From Actinomycetaceae bacterium (GTDB lineage: Bacteria > Actinomycetota > Actinomycetes > Actinomycetales > Actinomycetaceae): DNA of 41,705 nucleotides. The notes beneath the pieces were generated by a model, which was not told the origin of the DNA, ran no database searches, and saw only the letters and a program-made list of their open reading frames with translations. This document shows positions 25,460 to 33,369 of the stretch, one piece after another (the stretch's first letter is position 1; every line of letters starts with the position of its first letter). The stretch is taken from positions 1 through 41,705 of the forward strand of contig JAUNVE010000013.1 of assembly GCA_030537795.1 (NCBI GenBank), given 5' to 3'. The position numbers were made by a program, and so were the translations under genes.

Positions 25460-25753
25460 TCAGTTTGCTAGACCCGTACGCTCTTTCTCCGAGAGGGAAC
25501 GGGGGTCTACCGGTTTAGGAGTGGGCTCACTTGGCGGAGGTAAATTCGAGGCTGACACTACGCGGTGAGGGAAGTCTCGTAAGGTGACAAATTCGGTGAG
25601 AAAATCTCGATGGCCTTCGCATGCCAGCCAGGTTTTTTCGCGAGCATGATGGATTGTGGGGTTGCGCCACACTATTGCCCAGCGGGCAACCTCGGTGCAC
25701 TGACGTGCCGAGCACACGTGAAAATACTGAGTTCCATCCACGCTCACCATCAT
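25460..25753 (-). CDS. Small protein with C-x4-C...C-x2-H zinc-type site
   Basis: The 97-residue product has C14-x4-C19 and, after a Trp-rich stretch (WAIVWRNP), C45-x2-H48 (LACEGHRDFL), a likely zinc site. The C-terminal third is Pro/Ser-rich and probably disordered (PPPSEPTPKPVDP). I have the impression that similar short proteins are widespread in actinobacteria without known function. The ATG at 25753 has GAAGG 8-12 nt upstream; the next codon is also ATG. It converges with the ABC-F gene (6-nt gap) and diverges from the sixA-like gene. Confidence 0.78.
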   Translation of the reverse strand: MMVSVDGTQYFHVCSARQCTEVARWAIVWRNPTIHHAREKTWLACEGHRDFLTEFVTLRDFPHRVVSASNLPPPSEPTPKPVDPRSLSEKERTGLAN

Positions 25754-25772
25754 AGATCAACCTTCGGGAGCT

Positions 25773-25802
25773 GTGACAAACCCAATACTCATTGCATAGG
25801 GT
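25773..25802 (+). promoter_or_regulatory. Leaderless promoter of the sixA-like gene
   Basis: GTGACA (25773-25778) and TAGGGT (25797-25802) are 18 bp apart. TAGGGT is 6 nt before the ATG, so transcription should start at or next to the first codon. AGGGG in the gap is too close to act as a normal ribosome site. Confidence 0.6.
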
Positions 25803-25808
25803 AGGGGT

Positions 25809-26312
25809 ATGTGCTCTCAAGTCATCCTCGTCCGTCATGCGAAAGCAACGTATGGCGGGATGCGTGATCGCGCTCGCCCTTTGGCGCCCCACGGTGTGCA
25901 GCAGGCACGTCGCGTTGCGGATGCGCTGGCAACTTATCACGCGCCAACGCAACCGATTATGGTGTTGAGCTCACCGGCAGTGCGAGCCCAGATGACTGCG
26001 GCCATCATTGCTGAAACGGCCGGCGCGCAACTTCAAGAGTACGAAGAAATCTACAGCGGCGATGAAGATGATTTGGCGGCATTGGCAACCCGCTACTTGT
26101 CTTATACCACCATTATTGTCGGCCATTCACCCGTGATACCGATTACTGCTTCGATGTTGGCGACTCCGTCGGATCCGGATGAAATTTCTCGCCGCGGATG
26201 CCCAACGGGAACAGCTTATATATTCGATGTTCCCGCGGGTGTGACCGCGGTGACGGCGGGTAGTTTGCATCTCCGCGATATCGTCATTACCCCAGTTTTT
26301 CCTCGGGCGTAA
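25809..26312 (+). CDS. SixA-like histidine phosphatase
   Basis: The 167-residue product belongs to the histidine phosphatase superfamily: RHAK near the N-terminus (VILVRHAKATYGG), Arg in the RARPLAPHG motif, and the second His in IIVGHSPVIP. The short form without cap domain and the RHAK motif are typical of SixA, which dephosphorylates phosphohistidine in phosphotransfer proteins; a small-molecule or PTS protein substrate is equally possible. The ATG lies 6 nt after a TAGGGT box, so the mRNA may be leaderless. A gene-poor 227-bp region with MraZ-type boxes follows. Confidence 0.85.
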   Translation: MCSQVILVRHAKATYGGMRDRARPLAPHGVQQARRVADALATYHAPTQPIMVLSSPAVRAQMTAAIIAETAGAQLQEYEEIYSGDEDDLAALATRYLSYTTIIVGHSPVIPITASMLATPSDPDEISRRGCPTGTAYIFDVPAGVTAVTAGSLHLRDIVITPVFPRA

Positions 26313-26388
26313 TTCGGGCTACTTCCCACCAGTACCGCGCTAAGTCGCGATAAAAGTGCACAACACGCTCGTAGTGTAAATTTTCCCT

Positions 26389-26403
26389 CCACACTCCACC
26401 ACA
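26389..26403 (-). promoter_or_regulatory. Pair of MraZ-like boxes, reverse orientation
   Basis: Read on the minus strand, TGTGGTGGAG is followed directly by TGTGGAGGGA, so TGTGG recurs at exactly 10 bp. The unit resembles the AAGTGG boxes before mraZ, about 70 bp away and in the opposite direction. A second MraZ binding site is possible. Confidence 0.45.
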
Positions 26404-26462
26404 GTGATTTTTCCTTGATATATCGGTGAAAAGTGTATATCTACGACGACTCGCGCCTTCCA

Positions 26463-26468
26463 TATAGT
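26463..26468 (+). promoter_or_regulatory. Candidate -10 of the mraZ promoter
   Basis: TATAGT lies directly before the first MraZ box; transcription would start near 26475, within the boxes. No good -35 is present at the usual distance. An alternative promoter uses TTGATA at 26415-26420 with TATATC at 26436-26441, though its spacing is short. Confidence 0.4.
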
Positions 26469-26472
26469 GACT

Positions 26473-26507
26473 AAGTGGGGGAAAGTGGAGTAAAGTGGTG
26501 GCAAGTG
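26473..26507 (+). repeat. Four MraZ boxes at 10-bp spacing
   Basis: AAGTG recurs at 26473, 26483, 26493 and 26503, exactly 10 bp apart; the first three read AAGTGG. MraZ is a ring-shaped regulator that binds GTGG/TGGG-type repeats spaced one helical turn apart before its own gene and represses the dcw cluster. The position just downstream of a -10 suits repression. Confidence 0.8.
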
Positions 26508-26539
26508 TTGAGGCGGAGTCTCGATAGTAGGGGGTGGAC

Positions 26540-26971
26540 ATGTTTCTCGGTACGTACGAGCCTAAGCTCGACCAAAAGGGACGCGTCATTCTCCCGGCCA
26601 AATTCCGTGACCAACTATCGGACGGAGTCGTGATTACACGTGGCCAAGACCGATGCCTTTACGCTTTTGCTTCCGATGAGTTTCAACAGATGTTCGAGCA
26701 GTTGCGCAAAGCGCCGCTCAGTTCGAAGCAAGCGCGAGATTACATCCGCGTTATGCTTTCGGGCGCATCGGATGAAACCCCCGATAAGCAGGGAAGAATC
26801 ACTATTCCACCCGCCTTGAGGAAATACGCAGATCTCACCCGCGATTTAGCTGTCATAGGCGCCGGCTCACGCGTTGAAATCTGGGATGCGACCCAGTGGC
26901 ATTCCTACCTCGAGCGGCAAGAAGAAGTGTTTTCTTCCACCGCGGAGGAGATTATTCCGGGAATGTTCTAG
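26540..26971 (+). CDS. mraZ: Transcriptional regulator MraZ
   Basis: MraZ is the first gene of the dcw cluster and represses it. The 143-residue product has two AbrB-like halves, each with the family motif: [15 protein letters not shown] near the start and [17 protein letters not shown] in the second half. The ATG at 26540 starts [11 protein letters not shown] as in the family, with AGGGGG 5 nt upstream; a GTG two codons earlier is less likely. Four phased boxes lie 33-67 bp upstream, so it is very likely autoregulated. A 136-bp gap with another reverse pair of boxes separates it from rsmH. Confidence 0.96.
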   Translation: MFLGTYEPKLDQKGRVILPAKFRDQLSDGVVITRGQDRCLYAFASDEFQQMFEQLRKAPLSSKQARDYIRVMLSGASDETPDKQGRITIPPALRKYADLTRDLAVIGAGSRVEIWDATQWHSYLERQEEVFSSTAEEIIPGMF

Positions 26972-27052
26972 TTCTTTGAGGTCTCCAACCGACAGTCCGA
27001 CGTCACTTCCCCGGCGGCGGAAACGGTGGGAGTCCTGGAAGGGCTATAGCCC

Positions 27053-27066
27053 CCACTTTCCTCCAC
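27053..27066 (-). promoter_or_regulatory. Third pair of MraZ-like boxes, mraZ-rsmH gap
   Basis: On the minus strand GTGGAGGAAAGTGGGGG contains GTGG twice at exactly 10 bp. It sits 42 bp before the rsmH ATG. It could allow MraZ to control rsmH and later genes separately, or it may be chance. Confidence 0.4.
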
Positions 27067-27107
27067 ACATAGCCAATAGTCGTTCAGATTCGAGAAAGGA
27101 GGGCGTG

Positions 27108-28115
27108 ATGACCCAGCGCGCTATCGCAACACACGATATTGCAACAGTTCATACTCCGGTGCTGCTGGACAGCGTGCTCGCTCTCCTAGAGCCCTCTTTA
27201 TTCCGACGCGACAAAGGTCCGGCCCGAATGGTCGACTGTACGCTGGGGATGGGTGGTCACACCGAAGCGGTGCTTGCCACCTGGCCCCACGTTGCTGTCA
27301 TCGGAATAGATCGTGATCGCGATGCCATCGAGTTGGCGCAACGCAGACTCAAAAAATATAGCGATCGGTTTAAGGCTGTTCATGCAACATATGATTGCGT
27401 GGATGATGTGGTTCAACAGGCTGGTTGGACCGAGGGGGCTGACGCCATCCTGATGGATTTGGGTGTGTCGTCGCTTCAGCTCGATGAAGACAGTCGCGGT
27501 TTTGCTTATTCTCGCGACACTGCTCTTGACATGCGTATGGATCAAAACTCCGGCCGCACAGCAGCCGAACTACTCAATACCGCTTCCCTCGCCGAATTAA
27601 CTCGTATCCTGACGACCTACGGTGAAGAACGATTTGCACGTCGAATAGCGCAGCGTATTGTTGACCAACGCAACCGAGAGCCGTTGGCATCGACCGGCCA
27701 GCTAGTCGAACTTATTCGCGATGCCATTCCAGCGCCGGCGCGGCGCACTGGAGGCAATCCAGCCAAACGTACATTTCAAGCACTACGTATTGCTGTTAAC
27801 GAAGAACTTGAAATCCTCAGCCAAGCCATCCCGGCCGCTCTCAGTGCATTGCGTATTGGAGGTCGCCTGGTCGTTGAGTCGTATCACTCACTCGAAGACC
27901 GCATTGTCAAAAGTGCTTTTCGCCGCGGGAGCCAGAGCAATGTACCGCATGATCTACCACTGATTCCGCAAGAACACGCCCCGTATCTTTCTGTGCTTAC
28001 CCGCAAAGCTATCCAAGCAACTCCCGAAGACATTGAAAAGAATCCACGGGCAGCATCTGTGCGCTTACGTGCCGTGGAGATAACCCGACCCTACCCGTTA
28101 GCTCGTAAAGGATGA
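27108..28115 (+). CDS. rsmH: 16S rRNA m4C1402 methyltransferase RsmH
   Basis: RsmH (MraW) methylates N4 of C1402 in 16S rRNA. The 335-residue product shows HTPVLLDSVL at the N-terminus, the SAM motif VDCTLGMGGHTEAVL, the block DLGVSSLQLDEDSRGF and ALDMRMDQ, and the C-terminal VESYHSLEDRIVK, all typical. The ATG at 27108 has AAAGGAGGG 5-13 nt upstream; the frame is open back into mraZ but that part is not RsmH-like. It is followed by ftsL after 4 nt. There is nothing unusual in the protein. Confidence 0.96.
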   Translation: MTQRAIATHDIATVHTPVLLDSVLALLEPSLFRRDKGPARMVDCTLGMGGHTEAVLATWPHVAVIGIDRDRDAIELAQRRLKKYSDRFKAVHATYDCVDDVVQQAGWTEGADAILMDLGVSSLQLDEDSRGFAYSRDTALDMRMDQNSGRTAAELLNTASLAELTRILTTYGEERFARRIAQRIVDQRNREPLASTGQLVELIRDAIPAPARRTGGNPAKRTFQALRIAVNEELEILSQAIPAALSALRIGGRLVVESYHSLEDRIVKSAFRRGSQSNVPHDLPLIPQEHAPYLSVLTRKAIQATPEDIEKNPRAASVRLRAVEITRPYPLARKG

Positions 28116-28119
28116 ATCG

Positions 28120-28515
28120 ATGAGTTCTGCAGCACTGTCTCGGACCAGACCCGCGCGCACTCCCCGCACGCGTGTCAAACAGGTACCCGAATTGCGCGTC
28201 ATCGAATCTCCCTCCGGTCCCCGGGCAGCATTGCCGTTCATCTCGGTGGTAGTTTCGGTGCTTCTCGCCGTTCTAGCCGCCAATCTTTTTCTCAACACGC
28301 AGATGGCGCAAAAGTCATATGAGATTCGCGACAAACAAGTGGAACTCACCTACCTCAACGAACAAACACAGGCCTTGCAACAGCGTTTGCAATCCGAATC
28401 CTCTCCGGCAAACCTCGAGAAGCAAGCGCGGGATCTTGGTATGGTCCCAGCTGGTCCTACCGGATTTATTACCCTCTCCACAGGTAGTGTTGAGGGCGGT
28501 ACACCGGCACATTAA
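28120..28515 (+). CDS. ftsL: FtsL-like division protein
   Basis: This 131-residue protein has a basic cytoplasmic N-terminus (RTRPARTPRTRVK), one membrane segment (about residues 38-58) and an extracytoplasmic coiled coil (IRDKQVELTYLNEQTQALQQ), ending in DLGMVP. This layout and its place between rsmH and ftsI identify the FtsL position, though sequence similarity between such proteins is low. FtsL acts with FtsB/DivIC and FtsQ to activate the FtsWI septal synthase. The ATG at 28120 has AAAGGATG upstream and follows the rsmH stop by 4 nt. Confidence 0.82.
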   Translation: MSSAALSRTRPARTPRTRVKQVPELRVIESPSGPRAALPFISVVVSVLLAVLAANLFLNTQMAQKSYEIRDKQVELTYLNEQTQALQQRLQSESSPANLEKQARDLGMVPAGPTGFITLSTGSVEGGTPAH

Positions 28516-28531
28516 ATTGAGGAGGCTGTGA

Positions 28532-30286
28532 ATGAGCGGTTTGCGATCCGCTCCGCGCAGGGGCCCCCTGATTATTTGGGTGATAATGCTTGTGGCACTT
28601 CTCGTTATAGGTGTTCAACTTATCAACGTCCAGATCGTAAAGGGGCCCGAGCTGGCTGCTCAGGGCAGACAGTTGCGTACTGCAGAATCGACACTTCAAC
28701 CCCGTCGCGGTGACATTGTCGATGCAACCGGCGCGCAACTGGCTACATCGGTCCAGACCTACCACATTGCGGTTAACCAAAATAAGATCCTCAAAGCACG
28801 CGTATACGATACGGATGAGGAGGGACGAACCGTCGAACTGGGGCGTGGTCCGGCCGCTGCGGCACAGGTACTTGCCCCTCTCCTGGAGATGGATGAGGCC
28901 GAATTGGGCGGTCTCTTAATCGGAACATCCACCTATCAATATATTAAGAAAAATGTCTCTATTGATGTGTGGCGACAAATTCGTTCCCATCAGATTTATG
29001 GTATTGAGTGGGAGCCGTCATACGAGCGAATCTACCCAAATGGCACGGTAGCGGCGGGAATAATTGGGTCGATCGGCGCAGAGGGGGACGGAAACTCAGG
29101 TTTAGAGCTGACTCAAAATGATGTCCTCCAGGGAGAAACTGGAGTACTCGCCCTCGAATATGCCCCCGGAGGGCAGGCGATTCCCGGTGGGAAGCAGGTG
29201 TCTAAACCCGCTGTCAATGGAAAGACAGTTCACACCACCTTGCGGCTAGATCTGCAACACACAGTTGAAGAGCATCTCAACGCTGCGGTTAAGAAATATA
29301 ACGCCGATTGGGGTGTTGTCGCCATCGAAGAAATCTCGACGGGCAAGATCCTTGCCCTAGCCGATTCGGGAATGCAGGAAATCTCGAATAAACCGCAGGC
29401 CGTTCGGGCAGCTCAGTTTGCTGTCGAACCCGGATCAGTCGGTAAAATTGTGACGGTGGCGAGTGCTCTTGAACACGGCAAAGTGACGCCGGAAACGCCT
29501 ATCCCCGTTCCGTATGAGTACACGACTTCCGACGGTGAGTCCTTTATTGATTCTCACCGGCATCCGGCCTACACGCGTACGGTTACCGGTGTCCTTGCTG
29601 AATCTTCAAATACAGGCACGGTGCAGATTGGTCAAATGGTGACCGATGACGAAAGATTCAATTTATTTGAGCGCTTCGGTTTCGGTAAAGAAACCGGAAT
29701 CGGCTTACCTGGAGAATCTCCTGGACTATTGCAACCTCCCCAAGAATGGGATGGACGTCAGCGTTATACGACAATGTTTGGCCAGGGCTATGCCATCACG
29801 CAACTACAACAGGTTGCGATGGTAGCGACGATAGGAAATGGAGGCGTGTACTTGCCGCCGACACTCATTGACGGGTGGACTAATGCGGATGGGACGTATG
29901 AGGCTGCACCGATCCGCGAGCCGAAGCAGGTGCTAGACAAGGATGTGGCGCAAACAATGGTCACCATGATGGAATCAACAACTGCATGGGAAGCAGGTAC
30001 AGGTGCATCATTTGCACTTGAAGGCCATCGCACAGCAGCCAAAACTGGTACGGCTGAGCTTATTGAAAACGGAGCCTATTCGGGCACCGCCGCGAATGTG
30101 GTTGCGATTGTACCGGCCGAGAATCCGACGATTGCAGTGTCCGTATTGCTCTATCATCCACGCTCAGGAAGTTACGCTTTTCAATCGGCGGGGCCGCTGT
30201 TCCATGACGTTGCGACTGAGGCGGTGCGTAGCCTAGGCATTCCCGCCTCCCACGAACCCGCCCACTTATATCCCACGGAGCCGTAA
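28532..30286 (+). CDS. ftsI: Septal transpeptidase FtsI (PBP3)
   Basis: FtsI cross-links septal peptidoglycan. The 584-residue class B penicillin-binding protein has one membrane segment (about 13-33), the N-terminal pedestal with RRGDIVDATG, then the transpeptidase domain with S302-x-x-K305 (PGSVGK), S358-S359-N360 and K504-T505-G506. SVGK is a rarer form of the usual STMK/STFK but keeps Ser and Lys. The ATG at 28532 has GAGGAGG 8-14 nt upstream. It lies 16 nt after ftsL and 2 nt before murE. The partner FtsW is encoded at 35901. Confidence 0.95.
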   Translation: MSGLRSAPRRGPLIIWVIMLVALLVIGVQLINVQIVKGPELAAQGRQLRTAESTLQPRRGDIVDATGAQLATSVQTYHIAVNQNKILKARVYDTDEEGRTVELGRGPAAAAQVLAPLLEMDEAELGGLLIGTSTYQYIKKNVSIDVWRQIRSHQIYGIEWEPSYERIYPNGTVAAGIIGSIGAEGDGNSGLELTQNDVLQGETGVLALEYAPGGQAIPGGKQVSKPAVNGKTVHTTLRLDLQHTVEEHLNAAVKKYNADWGVVAIEEISTGKILALADSGMQEISNKPQAVRAAQFAVEPGSVGKIVTVASALEHGKVTPETPIPVPYEYTTSDGESFIDSHRHPAYTRTVTGVLAESSNTGTVQIGQMVTDDERFNLFERFGFGKETGIGLPGESPGLLQPPQEWDGRQRYTTMFGQGYAITQLQQVAMVATIGNGGVYLPPTLIDGWTNADGTYEAAPIREPKQVLDKDVAQTMVTMMESTTAWEAGTGASFALEGHRTAAKTGTAELIENGAYSGTAANVVAIVPAENPTIAVSVLLYHPRSGSYAFQSAGPLFHDVATEAVRSLGIPASHEPAHLYPTEP

Positions 30287-30288
30287 AA

Positions 30289-31968
30289 ATGCTAACTATC
30301 GGAGATTTACGCCCAAGCTCAACACCGGCAGTTTCGCTAGCGGAAGTGGCGCGGGTAGCGGGCGGGCATGTCATCTGCGAGGGAAGAGCGGTGACAGGGG
30401 TCGCAATCGTTTCGCAGGATATTTCAGCGGGTGATCTTTTTGTTGCCGTTCCAGGTCTCAAAAGCCACGGCGCGCGTTTTGCTAGTGCCGCTGTCGACCG
30501 TGGCGCTAAGGCGATCTTAACGGATGCGGCTGGGGTTGCGGTGGTGAGGTCAATTGATGACTCCGTCGGAATCGTGCAAGTTGACGATCCACGCGCGGTG
30601 GCTGGCGTTGTCGCGGCACATATATACGGGAATCCATCGCAGAGTTTAATGACCGTCGGAGTCACCGGGACGAATGGTAAAACGACAACCGCTCATTTCA
30701 TCCGACATTTTTGTGAAAAACAAGTGGGACCGACACTGCTCGTTGGCACGGTAGGGGTGTCATTTGAGAGTGTGCACGTCGAATCTGAACGCACCTCCAT
30801 TGAGGCCCCCGCACTTCATCGGGTGATGGCATGGGCTCTCGAGCGCGGTGCGCGTGCCGTTGTTATGGAAGTGTCATCACATGCCATGGCCTTACACCGA
30901 GTCGAAGGAACCCACTTTGATGTAGTCGGATTTATTAATTTGCAACGCGACCATTTGGACTTTCACGGCTCCATGGAAGACTACTTTGCAGCAAAAGCTT
31001 CGCTATTCACTTCCCGCTATGCCGCCCGTGCGGTCATCTGTACTGACGATCAGTGGGGCCGCAGATTGGCTGAGCAATGCACGGTACCAATGACCACCGT
31101 CTCAACGCGCGCCTGCGCGGACTGGACGCTACGCGATCATCAACTAAATAAAGAGGATGCCGGTACGGACGTAACGGTAGCGTACGCCGGGCACAGACAA
31201 CACTTTCATTGTCCGCTACCAGGATTAATTAATGTACAAAACGCGCTGGTAGCTATTGCCTGTGCCGTTGCCGTCGGAGGTGATCCGCACACAGTGGCCC
31301 TCAATATAGCGTCAACCCCGCAGGTGCCTGGTCGAATGGAAGTGATCAGTCATCGTTGCTCAAGCACCCCGCTGGTTATCGTCGATTTTGCCCATACTCC
31401 GGAAGCCCTCTCACTGGCATGCCTCGCGCTCAGACCGATTACACCGGGTCGGTTATGGATTGTATTCGGCGCCACAGGTGATCGCGATCGAGGTAAGCGC
31501 CCTCTCATGGCCAGAGCCGCACAGGAGGGGGCAGATGTGGTAGTCCTCACCGATGACGATGTTTACAGTGAAGATCCCGCCGCGATCCGCGCAGAAATCG
31601 CCAGTGGCTTTGGTAGTCACTGTCGGTACACCCGGGCAGTGCAGCTGTGGGAAGACGACGATCGAGCCCATGCAATAGCCTTCGCAGTCGAAACGTCGGC
31701 CCCCACCGACACCGTGATTATTGCTGGTCGCGGACACGAAACCGTGCAAGTAGTTGGCGAACATGCCTTCAATCTCGATGATCGGGCATGTGCTCGAAAA
31801 GCACTAAAAAAGCGCCGAGAATTAGAGGCCGTTGATCTGTCTCCCTTTGATGCGGAAGATCCCAGGCAGGTCCGGTTACGAAAAGCACCCAAAACGTGGG
31901 ATTATGGACTCGGACAACCAAGTGAAATGCACTCCGCTTGCGGAGCAGATGGAGACGACTCAGCATGA
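30289..31968 (+). CDS. murE: UDP-MurNAc-L-Ala-D-Glu ligase MurE
   Basis: MurE adds the third residue of the peptidoglycan stem peptide. The 559-residue Mur ligase has the ATP loop GTNGKTTT (127-134), EVSSHAMALHRVEG, the carbamylated-Lys region (DYFAAKASLF), and the C-terminal domain. Where diaminopimelate-adding enzymes have DNPR, this has D-V-Y at 424-426 in DDDVYSEDP (422-430). The diamino-acid-binding Arg is thus Tyr, so Lys or Ornithine is the more likely substrate. The C-terminus carries an extra charged tail of about 50 residues. The start is 2 nt after ftsI with CGGAG upstream; the stop overlaps murF (ATGA). Confidence 0.94.
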   Translation: MLTIGDLRPSSTPAVSLAEVARVAGGHVICEGRAVTGVAIVSQDISAGDLFVAVPGLKSHGARFASAAVDRGAKAILTDAAGVAVVRSIDDSVGIVQVDDPRAVAGVVAAHIYGNPSQSLMTVGVTGTNGKTTTAHFIRHFCEKQVGPTLLVGTVGVSFESVHVESERTSIEAPALHRVMAWALERGARAVVMEVSSHAMALHRVEGTHFDVVGFINLQRDHLDFHGSMEDYFAAKASLFTSRYAARAVICTDDQWGRRLAEQCTVPMTTVSTRACADWTLRDHQLNKEDAGTDVTVAYAGHRQHFHCPLPGLINVQNALVAIACAVAVGGDPHTVALNIASTPQVPGRMEVISHRCSSTPLVIVDFAHTPEALSLACLALRPITPGRLWIVFGATGDRDRGKRPLMARAAQEGADVVVLTDDDVYSEDPAAIRAEIASGFGSHCRYTRAVQLWEDDDRAHAIAFAVETSAPTDTVIIAGRGHETVQVVGEHAFNLDDRACARKALKKRRELEAVDLSPFDAEDPRQVRLRKAPKTWDYGLGQPSEMHSACGADGDDSA

Positions 31969-33344
31969 CCTATACGGCGCAGTGGATAGCCCAAGCGGTA
32001 AATGGCCGTCTGATTGGCGATGACGTAAAAATTTCAGGTACCGTAACGACGGATTCGCGCACCTGTGATGCCGGTTCGCTCTATATTGCGCGTGTCGGTG
32101 AAAATGCGGATGGACATGACTACATTACATCCGCCATTGAACGGGGGGCGGTTTGTGTGGTACTTACCAATCCATCTGCCGCTCCTGACGATGTAACACA
32201 TATTGTGGTCGATGATGCTACGCGCGCACTCGGCATACTTGCTCGAGCGCATCTTAAGCGGCTTCGCACGGAATCTGAGATCACCGTTATCGCTATTACC
32301 GGGTCGGTGGGGAAGACCACAACGAAAGATCTAACTGCTGGAATTCTCTCGACTTTCGGGGAAACGGTGGCTCCGGAATCCTCATTTAATAATGAGGTGG
32401 GAATGCCGCTGACCATTTTGAAAGCCGATGAAAGCACGCGCTATCTTGTGCTCGAAATGGGAGCATCCGGGGCGGGACAACTCCAGTATCTGGCAACTAT
32501 TGCGCGGCCAGATGTTGCCGTGGAACTGGCGGTTGGTAAAGCCCATCTAGGCGGTTTTGGAACTATGGAGAAACTGGCGCATGCAAAAGCAGAGCTGGTT
32601 GAGGGCTTAAATAAGGGCGGTACCGCAGTACTCAATTTAGATGACAAAAACGTCGCCACTATGGCTGAGCTCACCTCCGGTCCAGTTTTATTCTTCTCTG
32701 CCAAAGGAAACTCAAAAGCGCACGTTCGTGCCACCCATATTCGTCTCGACGAGAACTCCTGCCCGCATTTTGATTTAGAAGCCGGAGATGTGCTTAAACG
32801 CGTTAAGCTCCGATTGGTGGGGCGACACCAGGTATCTAATGCACTGGCTGCGATATCAGTCTGTCTCGATTTAGGACTTGACCCCACCCAAGTTGTCTCA
32901 GCTCTCAATGGCTTGAGTGCGGTGAGCCCTCATCGTATGCATGTCTTTGAATACCGCGAAGCACTGTTTATTGATGACTCATATAATGCCAACCCCGACT
33001 CGATGCGAGCGGGTTTAGAAGTACTATCACGTCTGGGAGAGCGGGCACCTCGCCGGATTGCTGTTCTGGGAGAAATGCTAGAACTGGGCGCAGCATCGCC
33101 CGACCTCCATCGGGAGGTGGGGAAACTGGCAGATGATGCTCACGTTAACCTCCTGATTACAGTAGGCAAGGGGGCGCGTGAGATAGCCGCTCCCATGCAA
33201 GGGCGAGCGGAATGTCACCATTTTGACAATGCTGAAGAGGCGACTGAGTTACTCAAGTCCGTCCTCCAACCCGATGATGTCGTCTTCCTCAAGGGGTCGC
33301 AGAACTCCGGTGTGTGGCGAATCGCCGACGATCTAGTGCAATAG
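31965..33344 (+). CDS. murF: UDP-MurNAc-tripeptide D-Ala-D-Ala ligase MurF
   Basis: MurF adds D-Ala-D-Ala to the UDP-MurNAc-tripeptide. The 459-residue product has the N-terminal domain with TTDSRTCDAGSLYIA, the ATP loop TGSVGKTTTKD, the ESSFNNEVGMPLTIL motif and the C-terminal DDSYNANPDSMRAGL and GEMLELG blocks, all family hallmarks. The ATG at 31965 overlaps the murE stop; the frame is open a little further upstream but adds a tail unlike the family. A 25-nt gap with a GGGAGG site precedes mraY. No ddl gene for D-Ala-D-Ala is in the window. Confidence 0.96.
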   Translation: MTYTAQWIAQAVNGRLIGDDVKISGTVTTDSRTCDAGSLYIARVGENADGHDYITSAIERGAVCVVLTNPSAAPDDVTHIVVDDATRALGILARAHLKRLRTESEITVIAITGSVGKTTTKDLTAGILSTFGETVAPESSFNNEVGMPLTILKADESTRYLVLEMGASGAGQLQYLATIARPDVAVELAVGKAHLGGFGTMEKLAHAKAELVEGLNKGGTAVLNLDDKNVATMAELTSGPVLFFSAKGNSKAHVRATHIRLDENSCPHFDLEAGDVLKRVKLRLVGRHQVSNALAAISVCLDLGLDPTQVVSALNGLSAVSPHRMHVFEYREALFIDDSYNANPDSMRAGLEVLSRLGERAPRRIAVLGEMLELGAASPDLHREVGKLADDAHVNLLITVGKGAREIAAPMQGRAECHHFDNAEEATELLKSVLQPDDVVFLKGSQNSGVWRIADDLVQ

Positions 33345-33369
33345 TAAATTCGAAAGCGGGAGGAAATCT

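Noticed and set aside
29435-29446. FtsI active site SVGK as a possible defect
   Set aside because: The catalytic Ser302 and Lys305 spacing is intact and SSN and KTG motifs are present, so the enzyme is probably active.
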